DNA of 64,000 nt from Gracilibacillus halophilus YIM-C55.5 (GCF_000359605.1 NZ_APML01000003.1:1-64000); one strand, 5' to 3'; positions 40,719-48,723 are shown, counted from the first letter of the stretch. Translations and numbers: made by a program. The notes: generated by a model not told the origin, from the sequence alone.

Positions 40719-41210
40719 TTGAAACGCATTGGCATTATATTATGTACTATTTTTCTAGTAGCTTGTGGTCAAAATGAACAATCGAATCAAGGGGACGAGT
40801 CGCCAACGAACGATGCAAGCTCACAAATTTTATATGAAAACGAAATATTTCAAATTGATGCTGTCGAAGGATGGCAGCTGGATGAACCATCTCAGAAAAC
40901 GGATGGCAATGTCGTGTTTACATATGGCAAAACACAAGCGATTGTGACAACCGTTTCTAGCGATGAATCGATGGATGAGCTGAAAAGTAAAGCGGTTGGA
41001 TCTTTTTCAAATCATGTTGAAGTTATTGAAGAAAAAGAACAGTATCTAGCAGTCCAGACGAACCGAAAAGAAAATATTATCGGTGACATCTATTTTCATC
41101 AAGGGTCTAATCGTCACCTCATCGTCATTTTTATGACACCAGAAAAGGTACACGAGCAAAATCAAAAAATGATTGAAACCTTTCATCAATCAATTTCAAT
41201 AAAAAACTAA
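40719..41210 (+). CDS. Predicted lipoprotein, PsbP/YusW-like size, function unknown
   Basis: 163 residues with a lipoprotein signal (lipobox LVAC, Cys16), an acidic Asn/Ser-rich linker of about 20 residues and a compact domain of about 120 residues (IFQIDAVEGWQLDE, then IVTTVSSDESMDELK) reminiscent of the small beta-sheet domains of extracytoplasmic lipoproteins. No catalytic motif is seen. TTG start with AGGAGGTGACGGA upstream. It may be co-transcribed with the next gene, 19 bp downstream. Confidence 0.7.
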   Translation: MKRIGIILCTIFLVACGQNEQSNQGDESPTNDASSQILYENEIFQIDAVEGWQLDEPSQKTDGNVVFTYGKTQAIVTTVSSDESMDELKSKAVGSFSNHVEVIEEKEQYLAVQTNRKENIIGDIYFHQGSNRHLIVIFMTPEKVHEQNQKMIETFHQSISIKN

Positions 41211-41229
41211 TGTAGGAGGAATGATCTGA

Positions 41230-42336
41230 ATGAAAAAAATCATGTTATTGGCTTCAGCAGGTATGTTTGCATTTGCTGGTCATGTATCAGCTGAGGAAGA
41301 AAATTCGGTGATCACACCAAAAGACGCTTTTTATGATACCTCACGAATGGTGGAAGAAGTTGAATTAGAGTTAACAGAGGATGATTCTGAGAAAACATTA
41401 CTAGCTGACGAATTTGCGGATGATCGATTGAATGAAGTGCAAACTTTGATTGAGTCTGGTGATGTTGAAGAAGCGAATCAGTTGCTAGAAGACTATCAAG
41501 AGCAGGTGGCGCAATTAGAGGAGCAGTTAGAACAAGCGGGAGATCAACAAGATGAAACAACAGAAGAAAACGAAGATTCTACTGATGACACGCAAGAAGA
41601 GCCGGAAGAATCTGATGAAAATCAAGAAGAAAGCAACGAAGAGAAAGAAGAACAAGACCAGTCTGTGACGGATAAGGTAGAGGAAAATTTACAGAAACGT
41701 TCGGAACAACTAGAATCCTTGTTAGAACGTGAAGATTTGCCTGAACAAGCGAAGGCAGGTATTACAAAAGCACTAGAAAACCAACAGAAAGCATATGAAA
41801 ACTTTCTAGCAGCTCAAGCGAAAAGCGAAGATGAAGATAGTGAAGAAAATGAAGAATCTGAGAATAACGAAGATGCTGAAAACGAAGAAGAAAGCACAGA
41901 AACTGAATCTGATGAAGTAGAAGATGAGCAATCAGAAATGGCTGAGAAAGTGGAAAAAGCGGAAGAGAAAGCTGAAGAAAAGCGAGAAAAAGCTGAGGAA
42001 AAACGTGAAAAGGCAGAAGAAAAAGCGGAGCGAGCGTTAGAAAAGGCTGAAGAGAAAGCAGAAAAACAACAAGAAAAGGCAGAAGAAAAAGCGGAAAGAA
42101 AGCGTGAAAAAGCTGAAGAAAAATATGAAAAGAAACAAGAAAAAATAGAGAAAGCTTTAGAAAAAAAGCGAGAAAAAGCAGAGAATAAAGGGCGCGGAAA
42201 TAAAGGCGAAGACGATCAAGGCGAAGATGAAAATGAGGATGACGAAGATGAGCAGGGCGAAGACGAAGATGATCAAGATGAGGATCAAGACGAGGAATCA
42301 GATGAGAATGAAGATGAACAAGGTGAAGATGATTAA
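41230..42336 (+). CDS. Secreted DUF5667-like acidic coiled-coil protein
   Basis: 368 residues with a cleavable signal peptide (likely cut after HVSA, residue 21). Residues 25-100 resemble DUF5667 (PKDAFYDTSRMVEEVELELT and FADDRLNEVQTLIESGDVEEA in pieces). After an acidic Glu/Asp/Ser stretch come many copies of KAEEKREKAEEK-type heptads (about residues 240-320) predicted to form a long coiled coil, and a purely acidic tail. It is just upstream of sigI-rsgI, so cell-envelope or heat stress is a possible context. The repeats are prone to slippage in sequencing. Confidence 0.7.
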   Translation: MKKIMLLASAGMFAFAGHVSAEEENSVITPKDAFYDTSRMVEEVELELTEDDSEKTLLADEFADDRLNEVQTLIESGDVEEANQLLEDYQEQVAQLEEQLEQAGDQQDETTEENEDSTDDTQEEPEESDENQEESNEEKEEQDQSVTDKVEENLQKRSEQLESLLEREDLPEQAKAGITKALENQQKAYENFLAAQAKSEDEDSEENEESENNEDAENEEESTETESDEVEDEQSEMAEKVEKAEEKAEEKREKAEEKREKAEEKAERALEKAEEKAEKQQEKAEEKAERKREKAEEKYEKKQEKIEKALEKKREKAENKGRGNKGEDDQGEDENEDDEDEQGEDEDDQDEDQDEESDENEDEQGEDD

Positions 42337-42425
42337 TTCCATCGACACAAAAATATAAAATTCGACTAATTTTTCAAAAAACTATTTACCCTTTCTGTTC
42401 TATCGCTTACATTAGATAGAGACAT

Positions 42426-42465
42426 AGGCTTTACCTGATATATGTGGTAAAGCCTTCCTTTTTAC
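42426..42465 (+). terminator. Rho-independent terminator before sigI
   Basis: AGGCTTTACC pairs perfectly with GGTAAAGCCT around a 10-base loop, followed by TCCTTTTTAC. It lies only 20 bp before sigI, so it may terminate the upstream unit or attenuate sigI. Confidence 0.75.
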
Positions 42466-42484
42466 ACGGTGAAGGAGAGGGCTT

Positions 42485-43180
42485 ATGAAGCAGCAAGAAA
42501 TCGAGCAATGGATCCAAGCCATTCAAAATGGCAATGAAGAAAAGCGCGATGAAGTCATTCGTTATTACGAGTCTTACATCATGAATGTGGTGGGGAAAAT
42601 TTGTCGTCAATATAAAACGTGGAATGATGATGAGGCGAGTCTCGGATTAATTGCGTTTAATCGAGCCATTGATACGTATCAACCGGAACACGGCCGAACA
42701 TTTCTCAATTACGTGTACTTGCTGATTTATCGTGAACTTGTAGATTATTTTCGTAAAGAGAATCGTTATCAAGAGATCATTGACCAGCAGGAACACGTGA
42801 TTTCAAGCCAAGCGTATCAACAACAAGAAAAAAAGTTTGAATTAGCAGATGAAATTGTGGCGCTTCAAGATGAACTAGCCCCATTTTCGATCCAATTTCA
42901 TGAATTAGAATCTGCTAGTCCGAAACATCAACGCACACGTAAGAAAATTTTTTATATGGCCAGTTGCTTTTATAAAGAAAAAGAACTCGTTGACCAGCTC
43001 TATCAACGAAAATGGTTTCCGATGAAGTCGTTTATTGATAAAACGGGTTTCCGTCGCAAAACGATTGAGAAATATCGTAAATACTTGATCGCAGTACTGA
43101 TCATTTGGATGCATCCAGAATGGCGCTACTTACAATCATTTGTACAAAAGGAAGGAGGTGTAGGCGATGAGAGGTCATGA
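42485..43180 (+). CDS. sigI: RNA polymerase sigma factor SigI
   Basis: 231 residues. The Sigma-70 region 2-like part covers residues 10-100 (MNVVGKICRQYKTWNDDEASLGLIAF, in pieces, and AIDTYQPEHGRTFLNYVYLLI), and a SigI-specific C-terminal domain includes FIDKTGFRRKTIEKYRKYL near residue 190. SigI controls heat-shock and cell-wall genes in Bacillus and polysaccharide sensing in clostridia. Overlaps rsgI by 14 bp, as expected for a coupled sigma/anti-sigma pair. Confidence 0.92.
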   Translation: MKQQEIEQWIQAIQNGNEEKRDEVIRYYESYIMNVVGKICRQYKTWNDDEASLGLIAFNRAIDTYQPEHGRTFLNYVYLLIYRELVDYFRKENRYQEIIDQQEHVISSQAYQQQEKKFELADEIVALQDELAPFSIQFHELESASPKHQRTRKKIFYMASCFYKEKELVDQLYQRKWFPMKSFIDKTGFRRKTIEKYRKYLIAVLIIWMHPEWRYLQSFVQKEGGVGDERS

Positions 43181-44315
43181 TATAACAGGGACCGTTGTTG
43201 ACGTTGGTGAAAAGCAAATTGTTTTATTGGATGATGATGGTTCGTTTCACAATGTACCGCGACCCAATCACTCATTTCCGCTAATTGGTGAACGCTATAT
43301 GCATAAAGTGAAGCGCACACCTATTATGTCTTTTTCGAAGTGGGGCATATCAGTTGCTTCATTTGCGGTTATCCTTTTCGTCGCTTTCATGCAATGGCCT
43401 TTTGTAGACCGAGATCATGAGCCAGCCTACCTTCTTGCGGTGGATATTAATCCAAGTATTGAGTTGCAATTGAATCAAGAATTTGAAGTGATCGATGTCA
43501 GTGGCGTGAACCAAGATGGAAAAAAAATCATTGAAGAAATGACTTTTAATCACAGAAATATAGATCAAGCGATTGAACAGGTTGTTGAGCAATTGAAGCA
43601 ATCTGGGTATTTATCATCTGATCAAAAAGCCCATATTACCGCAACATGGGTTCATTTAGCTGAAGAGGAGAAAACGACTGAACCGGAGATTGATCAAATG
43701 TTTTCCGAGGCATTACATGATCATCAAGTTTCAGCTAAAGTTGAGACGCTAAAGCAGTCGGAAAAAGATTATCAAGAGCTGAAAGAGCAGCGATTAATGA
43801 AACAAGCTGTAGAAGAAAACGATACGGAAAAACAGAATGTATCTGACGAGGACGAGGAATCTCAAGATGAAGACGCGCAATCTGAGCCATCAAAAAATAA
43901 ACGTGCGCAAACTGATCCATTACAAAACAAACCAGCGCAATCTGAGTCATCTCAAAATGAACGCACGCAATCAGAGAAAAATACGCCAACAAAGCCAGTA
44001 AAAGAAAATCAGAAAGAAGAAAAAGCTGAGTCGAAAAACCAATCAGACAAAAAGAAGAAAAATGATCGCGGAAAACCAGTAAATAAATTAGATCCGCCGA
44101 AAAAAGATCAACCAAAGCGAGGAAATCCACCTGTAGAGAATAAAGCGGAAGATCAATCAGCTGAAGAACAATCCAATCAGCCCGAGCCAAGTAATAAACA
44201 GAATCCAAAAAAGAAAAAAGATAATCAACAGATAGAGAAATCACCAAAAGATGCAAAGGGAAAGCAAAAGTCAGAAAAAGCGAAAAATAAGCCAGAGCGA
44301 AGCCAGAAAAACTGA
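43167..44315 (+). CDS. rsgI: Anti-sigma factor RsgI
   Basis: 382 residues, close to the 381 of B. subtilis RsgI. N-terminal cytoplasmic RsgI_N domain (1-50) that holds SigI, one membrane helix (about 57-75, WGISVASFAVILFVAFM), a conserved extracytoplasmic domain (AVDINPSIELQLNQEFEV, residues 90-205) and a 175-residue disordered Lys/Gln/Pro tail with no carbohydrate-binding module. AAGGAGGTG ribosome binding site lies inside the sigI 3' end. The stop codon and last six codons overlap the first unit of a family B repeat. Confidence 0.92.
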   Translation: MRGHDITGTVVDVGEKQIVLLDDDGSFHNVPRPNHSFPLIGERYMHKVKRTPIMSFSKWGISVASFAVILFVAFMQWPFVDRDHEPAYLLAVDINPSIELQLNQEFEVIDVSGVNQDGKKIIEEMTFNHRNIDQAIEQVVEQLKQSGYLSSDQKAHITATWVHLAEEEKTTEPEIDQMFSEALHDHQVSAKVETLKQSEKDYQELKEQRLMKQAVEENDTEKQNVSDEDEESQDEDAQSEPSKNKRAQTDPLQNKPAQSESSQNERTQSEKNTPTKPVKENQKEEKAESKNQSDKKKKNDRGKPVNKLDPPKKDQPKRGNPPVENKAEDQSAEEQSNQPEPSNKQNPKKKKDNQQIEKSPKDAKGKQKSEKAKNKPERSQKN

Positions 44316-44400
44316 ACTGAGGCGAGAATTATCCCAGTGACGCCAGAAAATGAAACGAAGTCGAGAACCTCACTAATTGAAGCGAAAACAACCGCAATGC
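44298..44400. repeat. 20-bp tandem repeat array (family B), 5 units
   Basis: Units at 44298, 44318, 44338, 44358 and 44378, exactly 20 bp apart, with core G(A/C)GNCAGAA or GGCGAGAA. The first unit lies within the rsgI coding end, so the rsgI stop is inside the array. It fills the gap between the convergent rsgI and LPDTA-protein genes. Confidence 0.85.
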
Positions 44401-44425
44401 GTATAGCAAGTAGACCTTCATCCAG

Positions 44426-45061
44426 TTATGCGGTTTTTCTAGCTTTTGCGTACAATAGGAGCAAGGTTCCAGCTGTGAATAGTACGGTTCCGACTAAGAA
44501 AAAACGGAATATAAATGTGGCGGTATCTGGCAAGTTGTCATGTGTAGGAATTTGACTATCGGATGATAATGGAAAACTACTTTCTTGTGTGTCGCTATTA
44601 CCTTCCGCTGAAATGATAATGTCGGCGTTTGTCGTTAATCCTTGATATTCATTCCCTAATTCTGATGGAAAACGGAGCTGAAAATGAAACGTTTCGTTGC
44701 TATTTGGTCGAAGAGTCTGTTCTGTTTGATTGGATAAATTGGCTAACGCATCATCAAATAGGACAGTCTCATTACTGTTGGTGATTTTTAACTTCAACGC
44801 TTGATATAATTGTTTTGACCCATCTGTGTATTGAACATCCATTCGATAGTGAACATCATGATTTGTTACATTTGACAAAGAAAGCTTTCGATTCGCCCAG
44901 TCACCAGGTTTTACGTTTTCTAGCTGAAAAAGTTTGCCGTCAGCTGATAAATCACCAGAGATTTGAATTAATGAATCTTGACTCGTTGCTGATACTTCTA
45001 TGGGGGCATACAGTATTGTGAGTAGTGGGAGTAGCAACAACCAATAGCTAAAACGCTTCAT
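44426..45061 (-). CDS. TasA-like surface protein with LPDTA sorting signal
   Basis: About 211 residues. Signal peptide (1-20, cut near VSATSQ), a beta-rich domain beginning QLENVKPGDWANRKLSLSN, very like the NLKPGD strand of TasA/CalY, and a C-terminal cell-wall signal: LPDTA, then a hydrophobic helix and KARKTA. LPDTx is the recognition motif of class D sortases; one is encoded at 18238-18828. It is the last gene of the tapA-sipW unit, so it may be cut by SipW and then anchored to peptidoglycan as a wall-attached fibre subunit or docking protein. ATG at 45061 is behind GGCAGGTG; the longer frame overlaps sipW by 10 bp. Confidence 0.8.
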   Translation of the reverse strand: MKRFSYWLLLLPLLTILYAPIEVSATSQDSLIQISGDLSADGKLFQLENVKPGDWANRKLSLSNVTNHDVHYRMDVQYTDGSKQLYQALKLKITNSNETVLFDDALANLSNQTEQTLRPNSNETFHFQLRFPSELGNEYQGLTTNADIIISAEGNSDTQESSFPLSSDSQIPTHDNLPDTATFIFRFFLVGTVLFTAGTLLLLYAKARKTA

Positions 45062-45098
45062 ATTTACACCTGCCTTTTTGATAAAACGTGTCGTCAAT

Positions 45099-45704
45099 CT
45101 AGTTTTCATTCGATAAACGTTTTGTTTTATTATCTAGCTCACGGAAGATCTGCCAAATCGTTAATACACCGTAACCAAACAGAAAAGCGCCAGGCAAAAT
45201 GAGTAAGAGAGATTGGCCGATACGTGATTGAATGTTATCAATAATATATCCGACATATGGGATAGTAAAGCCTGTGTATTCTGCTACAATATTTTCGGAT
45301 TGCACCAGTTGTCGATCAGGCGCATCGTTATTGTCACCTTTTGTTTCGTATAATGTCTCGTCGCCACTTTCCAAAACACGATGAATGCGGTGTGTAATCA
45401 GCTTTTCGGATTCATCGATAAATGTAATAATATCGCCTTTGTCTAGATGAGTTTCGCTGTTAAATTTTTTAACGGCAATGATTGATCCAGTTTGAAATGT
45501 TGGCTCCATGGAACCAGATAAAACGGCTTTTAGTTGATAACCGAATAGTTCAGCTTCACCACCGTTGAATCGAGTGATAATCACGAAGCTACTGACAGCG
45601 ATAAGAACTGTAATTAAAATAGCAGTAACCGTATGACTAACGATTTTCTTTATCTGTGCTTTCTTGTTTTTCCTGAGTTGATACTTTTGGCTTCTTGGTT
45701 CCAT
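45099..45704 (-). CDS. sipW: Signal peptidase I SipW, ER-type
   Basis: About 201 residues with two membrane helices (about 25-48 and 165-185). The ER-type active site is visible: Ser in LSGSMEPTFQ near residue 63 and His in THRIHRV near 105 in place of the usual bacterial Lys. SipW processes TasA and TapA in Bacillus. The start at 45704 (ATG) has AAGGTGACACAA upstream; the frame lies inside the tapA 3' end by 68 bp, implying coupling. The downstream LPDTA protein is a likely extra substrate. Confidence 0.92.
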   Translation of the reverse strand: MEPRSQKYQLRKNKKAQIKKIVSHTVTAILITVLIAVSSFVIITRFNGGEAELFGYQLKAVLSGSMEPTFQTGSIIAVKKFNSETHLDKGDIITFIDESEKLITHRIHRVLESGDETLYETKGDNNDAPDRQLVQSENIVAEYTGFTIPYVGYIIDNIQSRIGQSLLLILPGAFLFGYGVLTIWQIFRELDNKTKRLSNEN

Positions 45705-46488
45705 TTGTGTCACCTTCTTTCGTTTCAGTTGATTCCTCTTCCTTCGTTTGATTATTTTGTGATTGGTCTTTTACTTTTTCAGTTGGTTGTTCCTCTTTGG
45801 TAGTAGTCTCACCTGTATCAGTTCCTTCAGATGAATCCTCCTCTTTATCTTTTGGTTGTTCGGGTGTAGATTGTTGATCTTTAGTAGTTTCTGAATCAGT
45901 TTTATCGTTGATTTCATTTGTCTCTTCTTCTGATATATTTTCTGGTTTCTCTTGTTTTGATTGCTCACTTGAGTCATGATTTTGCTGTTCGGTTGTTTCT
46001 TTTTCTTCGCAAATGACAGTAATGATTTCGCTCCAAACAGAGTTAGGTGTGTCTTTATCCTCATACATAGGACGTTGGTCGACTTTTAATTGATAATTCC
46101 CTGGCTGCTCAACAGAGAATGTTAATGTTTTATTTTTATTTTTTTTAATGGAAGAAAGTGTAGATTTATCCATAATGCTACCGTCTTTCGCAGGATCGTT
46201 AGCTTGAGAATAATAGAGTTCATAATCTGTGCTCCCCAACATCGTAAATCCTTTATTTTTTATGGAAAATTGTAACTGATATGCTGGACAAGCATTGATC
46301 ATTTGCTTGGAGTTATCTAATATATGTAAGTCACTCCCATCCCACCAATGTCCTGTCTGAATTTGCATAGTATCTTCAGATTGATCGAGATAATGGGAGG
46401 CTGTATTTGTCGTAACCGATGAAACCACTTGCAGACTAACCAAAAGGATGCTAATACATAATAAAATTTGAAAACGTGCAACTTTCAT
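45637..46488 (-). CDS. tapA: TapA-like fibre anchoring/assembly protein
   Basis: 283 residues. N-terminal signal LLCISILLVSLQVVSS, a conserved core of about 130 residues with two-cysteine motif (CPAYQLQFSIKN and ITVICEEK), and a long low-complexity tail of Glu/Thr/Lys/Ser from about residue 160. This matches TapA (YqxM), which nucleates TasA fibres in the matrix of Bacillus biofilms. Unlike B. subtilis, where tapA heads tapA-sipW-tasA, here the tasA-like gene lies upstream and tapA-sipW is followed by an LPDTA protein. Confidence 0.85.
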   Translation of the reverse strand: MKVARFQILLCISILLVSLQVVSSVTTNTASHYLDQSEDTMQIQTGHWWDGSDLHILDNSKQMINACPAYQLQFSIKNKGFTMLGSTDYELYYSQANDPAKDGSIMDKSTLSSIKKNKNKTLTFSVEQPGNYQLKVDQRPMYEDKDTPNSVWSEIITVICEEKETTEQQNHDSSEQSKQEKPENISEEETNEINDKTDSETTKDQQSTPEQPKDKEEDSSEGTDTGETTTKEEQPTEKVKDQSQNNQTKEEESTETKEGDTNGTKKPKVSTQEKQESTDKENR

Positions 46489-46561
46489 GCAAAACCTCCT
46501 AACGAACCAATAATGTAAAAACCCTTATTTTTATGGATATCTCAGTCAAATAATATCGATA

Positions 46562-46600
46562 AAAATAAAGGGGGAGAATGAGACCAAAACCCAATCTCCC
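46562..46600 (-). terminator. Probable terminator between tasA-like gene and tapA
   Basis: On the minus strand GGGAGA pairs with TCTCCC around a 17-base loop, followed by CCTTTATTTTTA. Leaky termination here would give more TasA than TapA-SipW. Confidence 0.6.
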
Positions 46601-46617
46601 AAATTGTTAGAATTTGA

Positions 46618-47229
46618 TTAGCGTTCTTCTCCTTCTGTTTGCTGAGCTTCAAATGTCCATTCTAGTTCAAGTGCATCGCCTTGGAATTCGTTTTGATCTT
46701 CTCCGTTATCAACAAATTCAAACTGAACATACAAAGTGTCACTGTCACCCACTTCAAGGCCAGCCGGTTCTTCTGTCCATGGTAAGAAAATTTCATTGGC
46801 TACGGTGTCTGGATCCATATCTTTTAATTCTGATAACGTCGTTTGAAATGCCACTTGATCAGGTGATAGTGGTCCTAAAGTTGATTTATCATCATTCCAA
46901 AAGAAATTTACACGAAGATGATCACCGAAATCTTCTACATTATCGCCGTTTGCGTCAGTGACTGTGTAATCGGTTAGTAAGTTGACTGAAGAAATGTCTA
47001 ACGAACCATCGTTAATGAGATCAAATGAACGGTTCATCCAATCTCCTGGTTTTAAATTTTCAACATCAATAATGGTAGTTGGGTCTACAGACAAATCGAG
47101 TGTACCCGAAGCAAAGGTATTGTTGGTTTGTTCTTGATCGCTAAAATATGCATATGTACCTCCACTAACAAGTGCTAGTCCTAATGCAGCTGATCCAATT
47201 CCTAATCCAAGTTTTTTCTTCAATGACAT
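46618..47229 (-). CDS. tasA: TasA/CalY family matrix fibre protein
   Basis: 203 residues (261 in B. subtilis). N-terminus MSLKKKLGLGIGSAALGLAL and TYAYFSDQEQTNNTFASGTL are almost the same as TasA, with the SipW cleavage region after the hydrophobic stretch. The body has the VENLKPGDWMNRSFDL strand motif and an acidic beta-rich domain, and the C-terminus ALELEWTFEAQQ corresponds to LQFSFEATQ of TasA. It forms extracellular fibres. Two SinR-like dyads and a TATACT -10 box precede it, and AAAGGAGGGC is the ribosome binding site. Confidence 0.92.
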   Translation of the reverse strand: MSLKKKLGLGIGSAALGLALVSGGTYAYFSDQEQTNNTFASGTLDLSVDPTTIIDVENLKPGDWMNRSFDLINDGSLDISSVNLLTDYTVTDANGDNVEDFGDHLRVNFFWNDDKSTLGPLSPDQVAFQTTLSELKDMDPDTVANEIFLPWTEEPAGLEVGDSDTLYVQFEFVDNGEDQNEFQGDALELEWTFEAQQTEGEER

Positions 47230-47251
47230 ACAAAAGCCCTCCTTTAATTTT

Positions 47252-47267
47252 GTTCTTTATTGAGAAC
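47252..47267. promoter_or_regulatory. SinR operator-like dyad at the tasA promoter
   Basis: GTTCTTTATTGAGAAC: GTTCTTT plus an inverted GTTCTCA, spacing GTTC-N8-GAAC. It lies just downstream of TATACT (minus strand, 47275-47280), i.e. over the expected transcription start, and 22 bp before the tasA ATG. Repression by SinR is inferred. Confidence 0.75.
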
Positions 47268-47403
47268 AAACTAAGTATAATTGATTCAAAATAAAACATA
47301 AAACGCTGAATAACACTTTATAACCGCAAATATGTCTATTTATATAATATAAAATGATAATAATAACTTTTTCTATATATTACGAGAAATATCACAATAA
47401 AAT

Positions 47404-47419
47404 GTTCAATATAAAGAAC
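47404..47419. promoter_or_regulatory. Second SinR operator-like dyad upstream of tasA
   Basis: GTTCAATATAAAGAAC, again GTTC-N8-GAAC with one perfect GTTCTTT half on the minus strand. It is 152 bp upstream of the first site, a distance compatible with looping by tetrameric SinR. Confidence 0.6.
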
Positions 47420-47520
47420 AAAATACAACAAAATTTTATAAAATAGGACAATTGCTAACGCTGAAAAATGTAGAAAAGTAAAAATTTTTGATGAAGTTAG
47501 AATGATATTGTTAAGCTAGC

Positions 47521-47600
47521 TGAGGCGAGAATTATCACAGTGAGGCCAGAAAAATTGTACTGAGGCTAGAATTTTCCCTTTGAAGCCAGAAACTTCGAAT
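47521..47600. repeat. 20-bp tandem repeat array (family B), 4 units
   Basis: Units at 47521, 47541, 47561 and 47581 in perfect 20-bp register; core TGARGCNAGAA. It lies between the tasA upstream region and the terminator of the flavoprotein gene. Confidence 0.9.
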
Positions 47601-47619
47601 GAAAGCTTTTATCCACACA

Positions 47620-47661
47620 AAAAAACGCACCTGCGACATCCAATCACAGGTGCGTTTTTTT
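47620..47661 (-). terminator. Rho-independent terminator after the NDH-2-like gene
   Basis: AAAACGCACCTG and CAGGTGCGTTTT form a perfect 12-bp stem around a 13-base loop, with T runs on both strands; it ends right at the stop codon of the minus-strand gene. Confidence 0.9.
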
Positions 47662-48723
47662 TTAATGTCGCTTATTTAACCAAAGAACACCGGACTTCGC
47701 TAAGCGTGGAAGCAGTCCTGTCATTGGCTGGCTGTACATATTTCCGAAACCGTCTGATTTACCGAGTGACCCGAGTTGTCCTTTGAGCTTAATATCTTTC
47801 GGTTTTTTGGGTTGTTTCCCTTGTAAAATGTCAGCAAGAATTTGTCCGATTTGCTCACCTTGTTGCCCAGCAAGTTGGGCGCTCGGTGAATGTTCAGAAG
47901 TGGCGCAATCACCGACGGCAAATACTGTTGGATTTCCAGGAACTTGATAATATTCATTCACAATAATTTTGTCATGGCGATCTTTTTCAAACGGTAAGGA
48001 ACGTACAAGTCGATGAGGACGCACGCCAGCTGTCCAAATAATCACATCACTTAAGATTCCTTCACCGTTATTGTAAAAAATACCATCTGCGACCAATTCT
48101 ACATTTGAATGATGCAAGATTTGTACTTCGTGCTCGCGAAACCATTCTTCAACATAGGATTGAATTTTTTTATCGAACGCAGACAAGACTGAACTTCCCC
48201 GGTCCAATAATCGGATGTTTAAATCGGGTCGGCTTTCACGAACTTCGGATGCGACTTCGATTCCACTTAAACCAGCCCCAACAACGGACACTTGGCTGTA
48301 GGCTGGTAAGCTGTTGATACGTAGCCCTGCTTGCCGCGCTTTAGCAATGGACTGCACACTTTCGGTATATTCAGCTGCCCCTTGGATGCCATGATAATTA
48401 TCTTCACAGCCGAGCCCAATTAATAAGAAATCATATGTAACCGGTACTTCATTATCTCGTAACAAAATTTTCTGTTCTTCAGTATTAATTTCGACGACTT
48501 CGCCAAATACATAATAAATCTGTTCATGAATCGGAAAATCGATGCGAACTTCTTTATCAGATTTGGTTCCTGCAGCAATCGCATAAAATTCAGTCTTTAA
48601 GGAATGGTACGGATTGCGATCAATCACGGTAATTTGTACATCGGAAGGGATGTCATTTTCAATGATTTGATGCAATGCATTCATGCCACCGTAGCCACCG
48701 CCAATAAGTACGACCCTTTTCAT
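47662..48723 (-). CDS. NADH dehydrogenase-like FAD protein (YutJ-like)
   Basis: 353 residues with two Rossmann folds: FAD-binding VVLIGGGYGGMNAL at the N-terminus and NAD-binding VVGAGLSGIEVASEV near residue 150, plus the TVFAVGDCA motif near 270 that contacts FAD. This is the pyridine-nucleotide-disulfide oxidoreductase class II family, NDH-2/YutJ type, a membrane-peripheral NADH oxidase feeding quinones or an unknown acceptor. It is shorter than respiratory NDH-2 (about 400) and lacks its C-terminal membrane helix, so YutJ is the better comparison. Monocistronic, with a terminator. Confidence 0.82.
   Translation of the reverse strand: MKRVVLIGGGYGGMNALHQIIENDIPSDVQITVIDRNPYHSLKTEFYAIAAGTKSDKEVRIDFPIHEQIYYVFGEVVEINTEEQKILLRDNEVPVTYDFLLIGLGCEDNYHGIQGAAEYTESVQSIAKARQAGLRINSLPAYSQVSVVGAGLSGIEVASEVRESRPDLNIRLLDRGSSVLSAFDKKIQSYVEEWFREHEVQILHHSNVELVADGIFYNNGEGILSDVIIWTAGVRPHRLVRSLPFEKDRHDKIIVNEYYQVPGNPTVFAVGDCATSEHSPSAQLAGQQGEQIGQILADILQGKQPKKPKDIKLKGQLGSLGKSDGFGNMYSQPMTGLLPRLAKSGVLWLNKRH

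Noticed and set aside
43735..44256. 173-codon minus-strand frame opposite rsgI
   Set aside because: It is the antisense of the Lys/Gln-rich RsgI tail, giving a meaningless Leu/Phe-rich string with no start signal.
45771..46064. 97-codon frame inside tapA
   Set aside because: It is an alternate frame of the low-complexity TapA tail.
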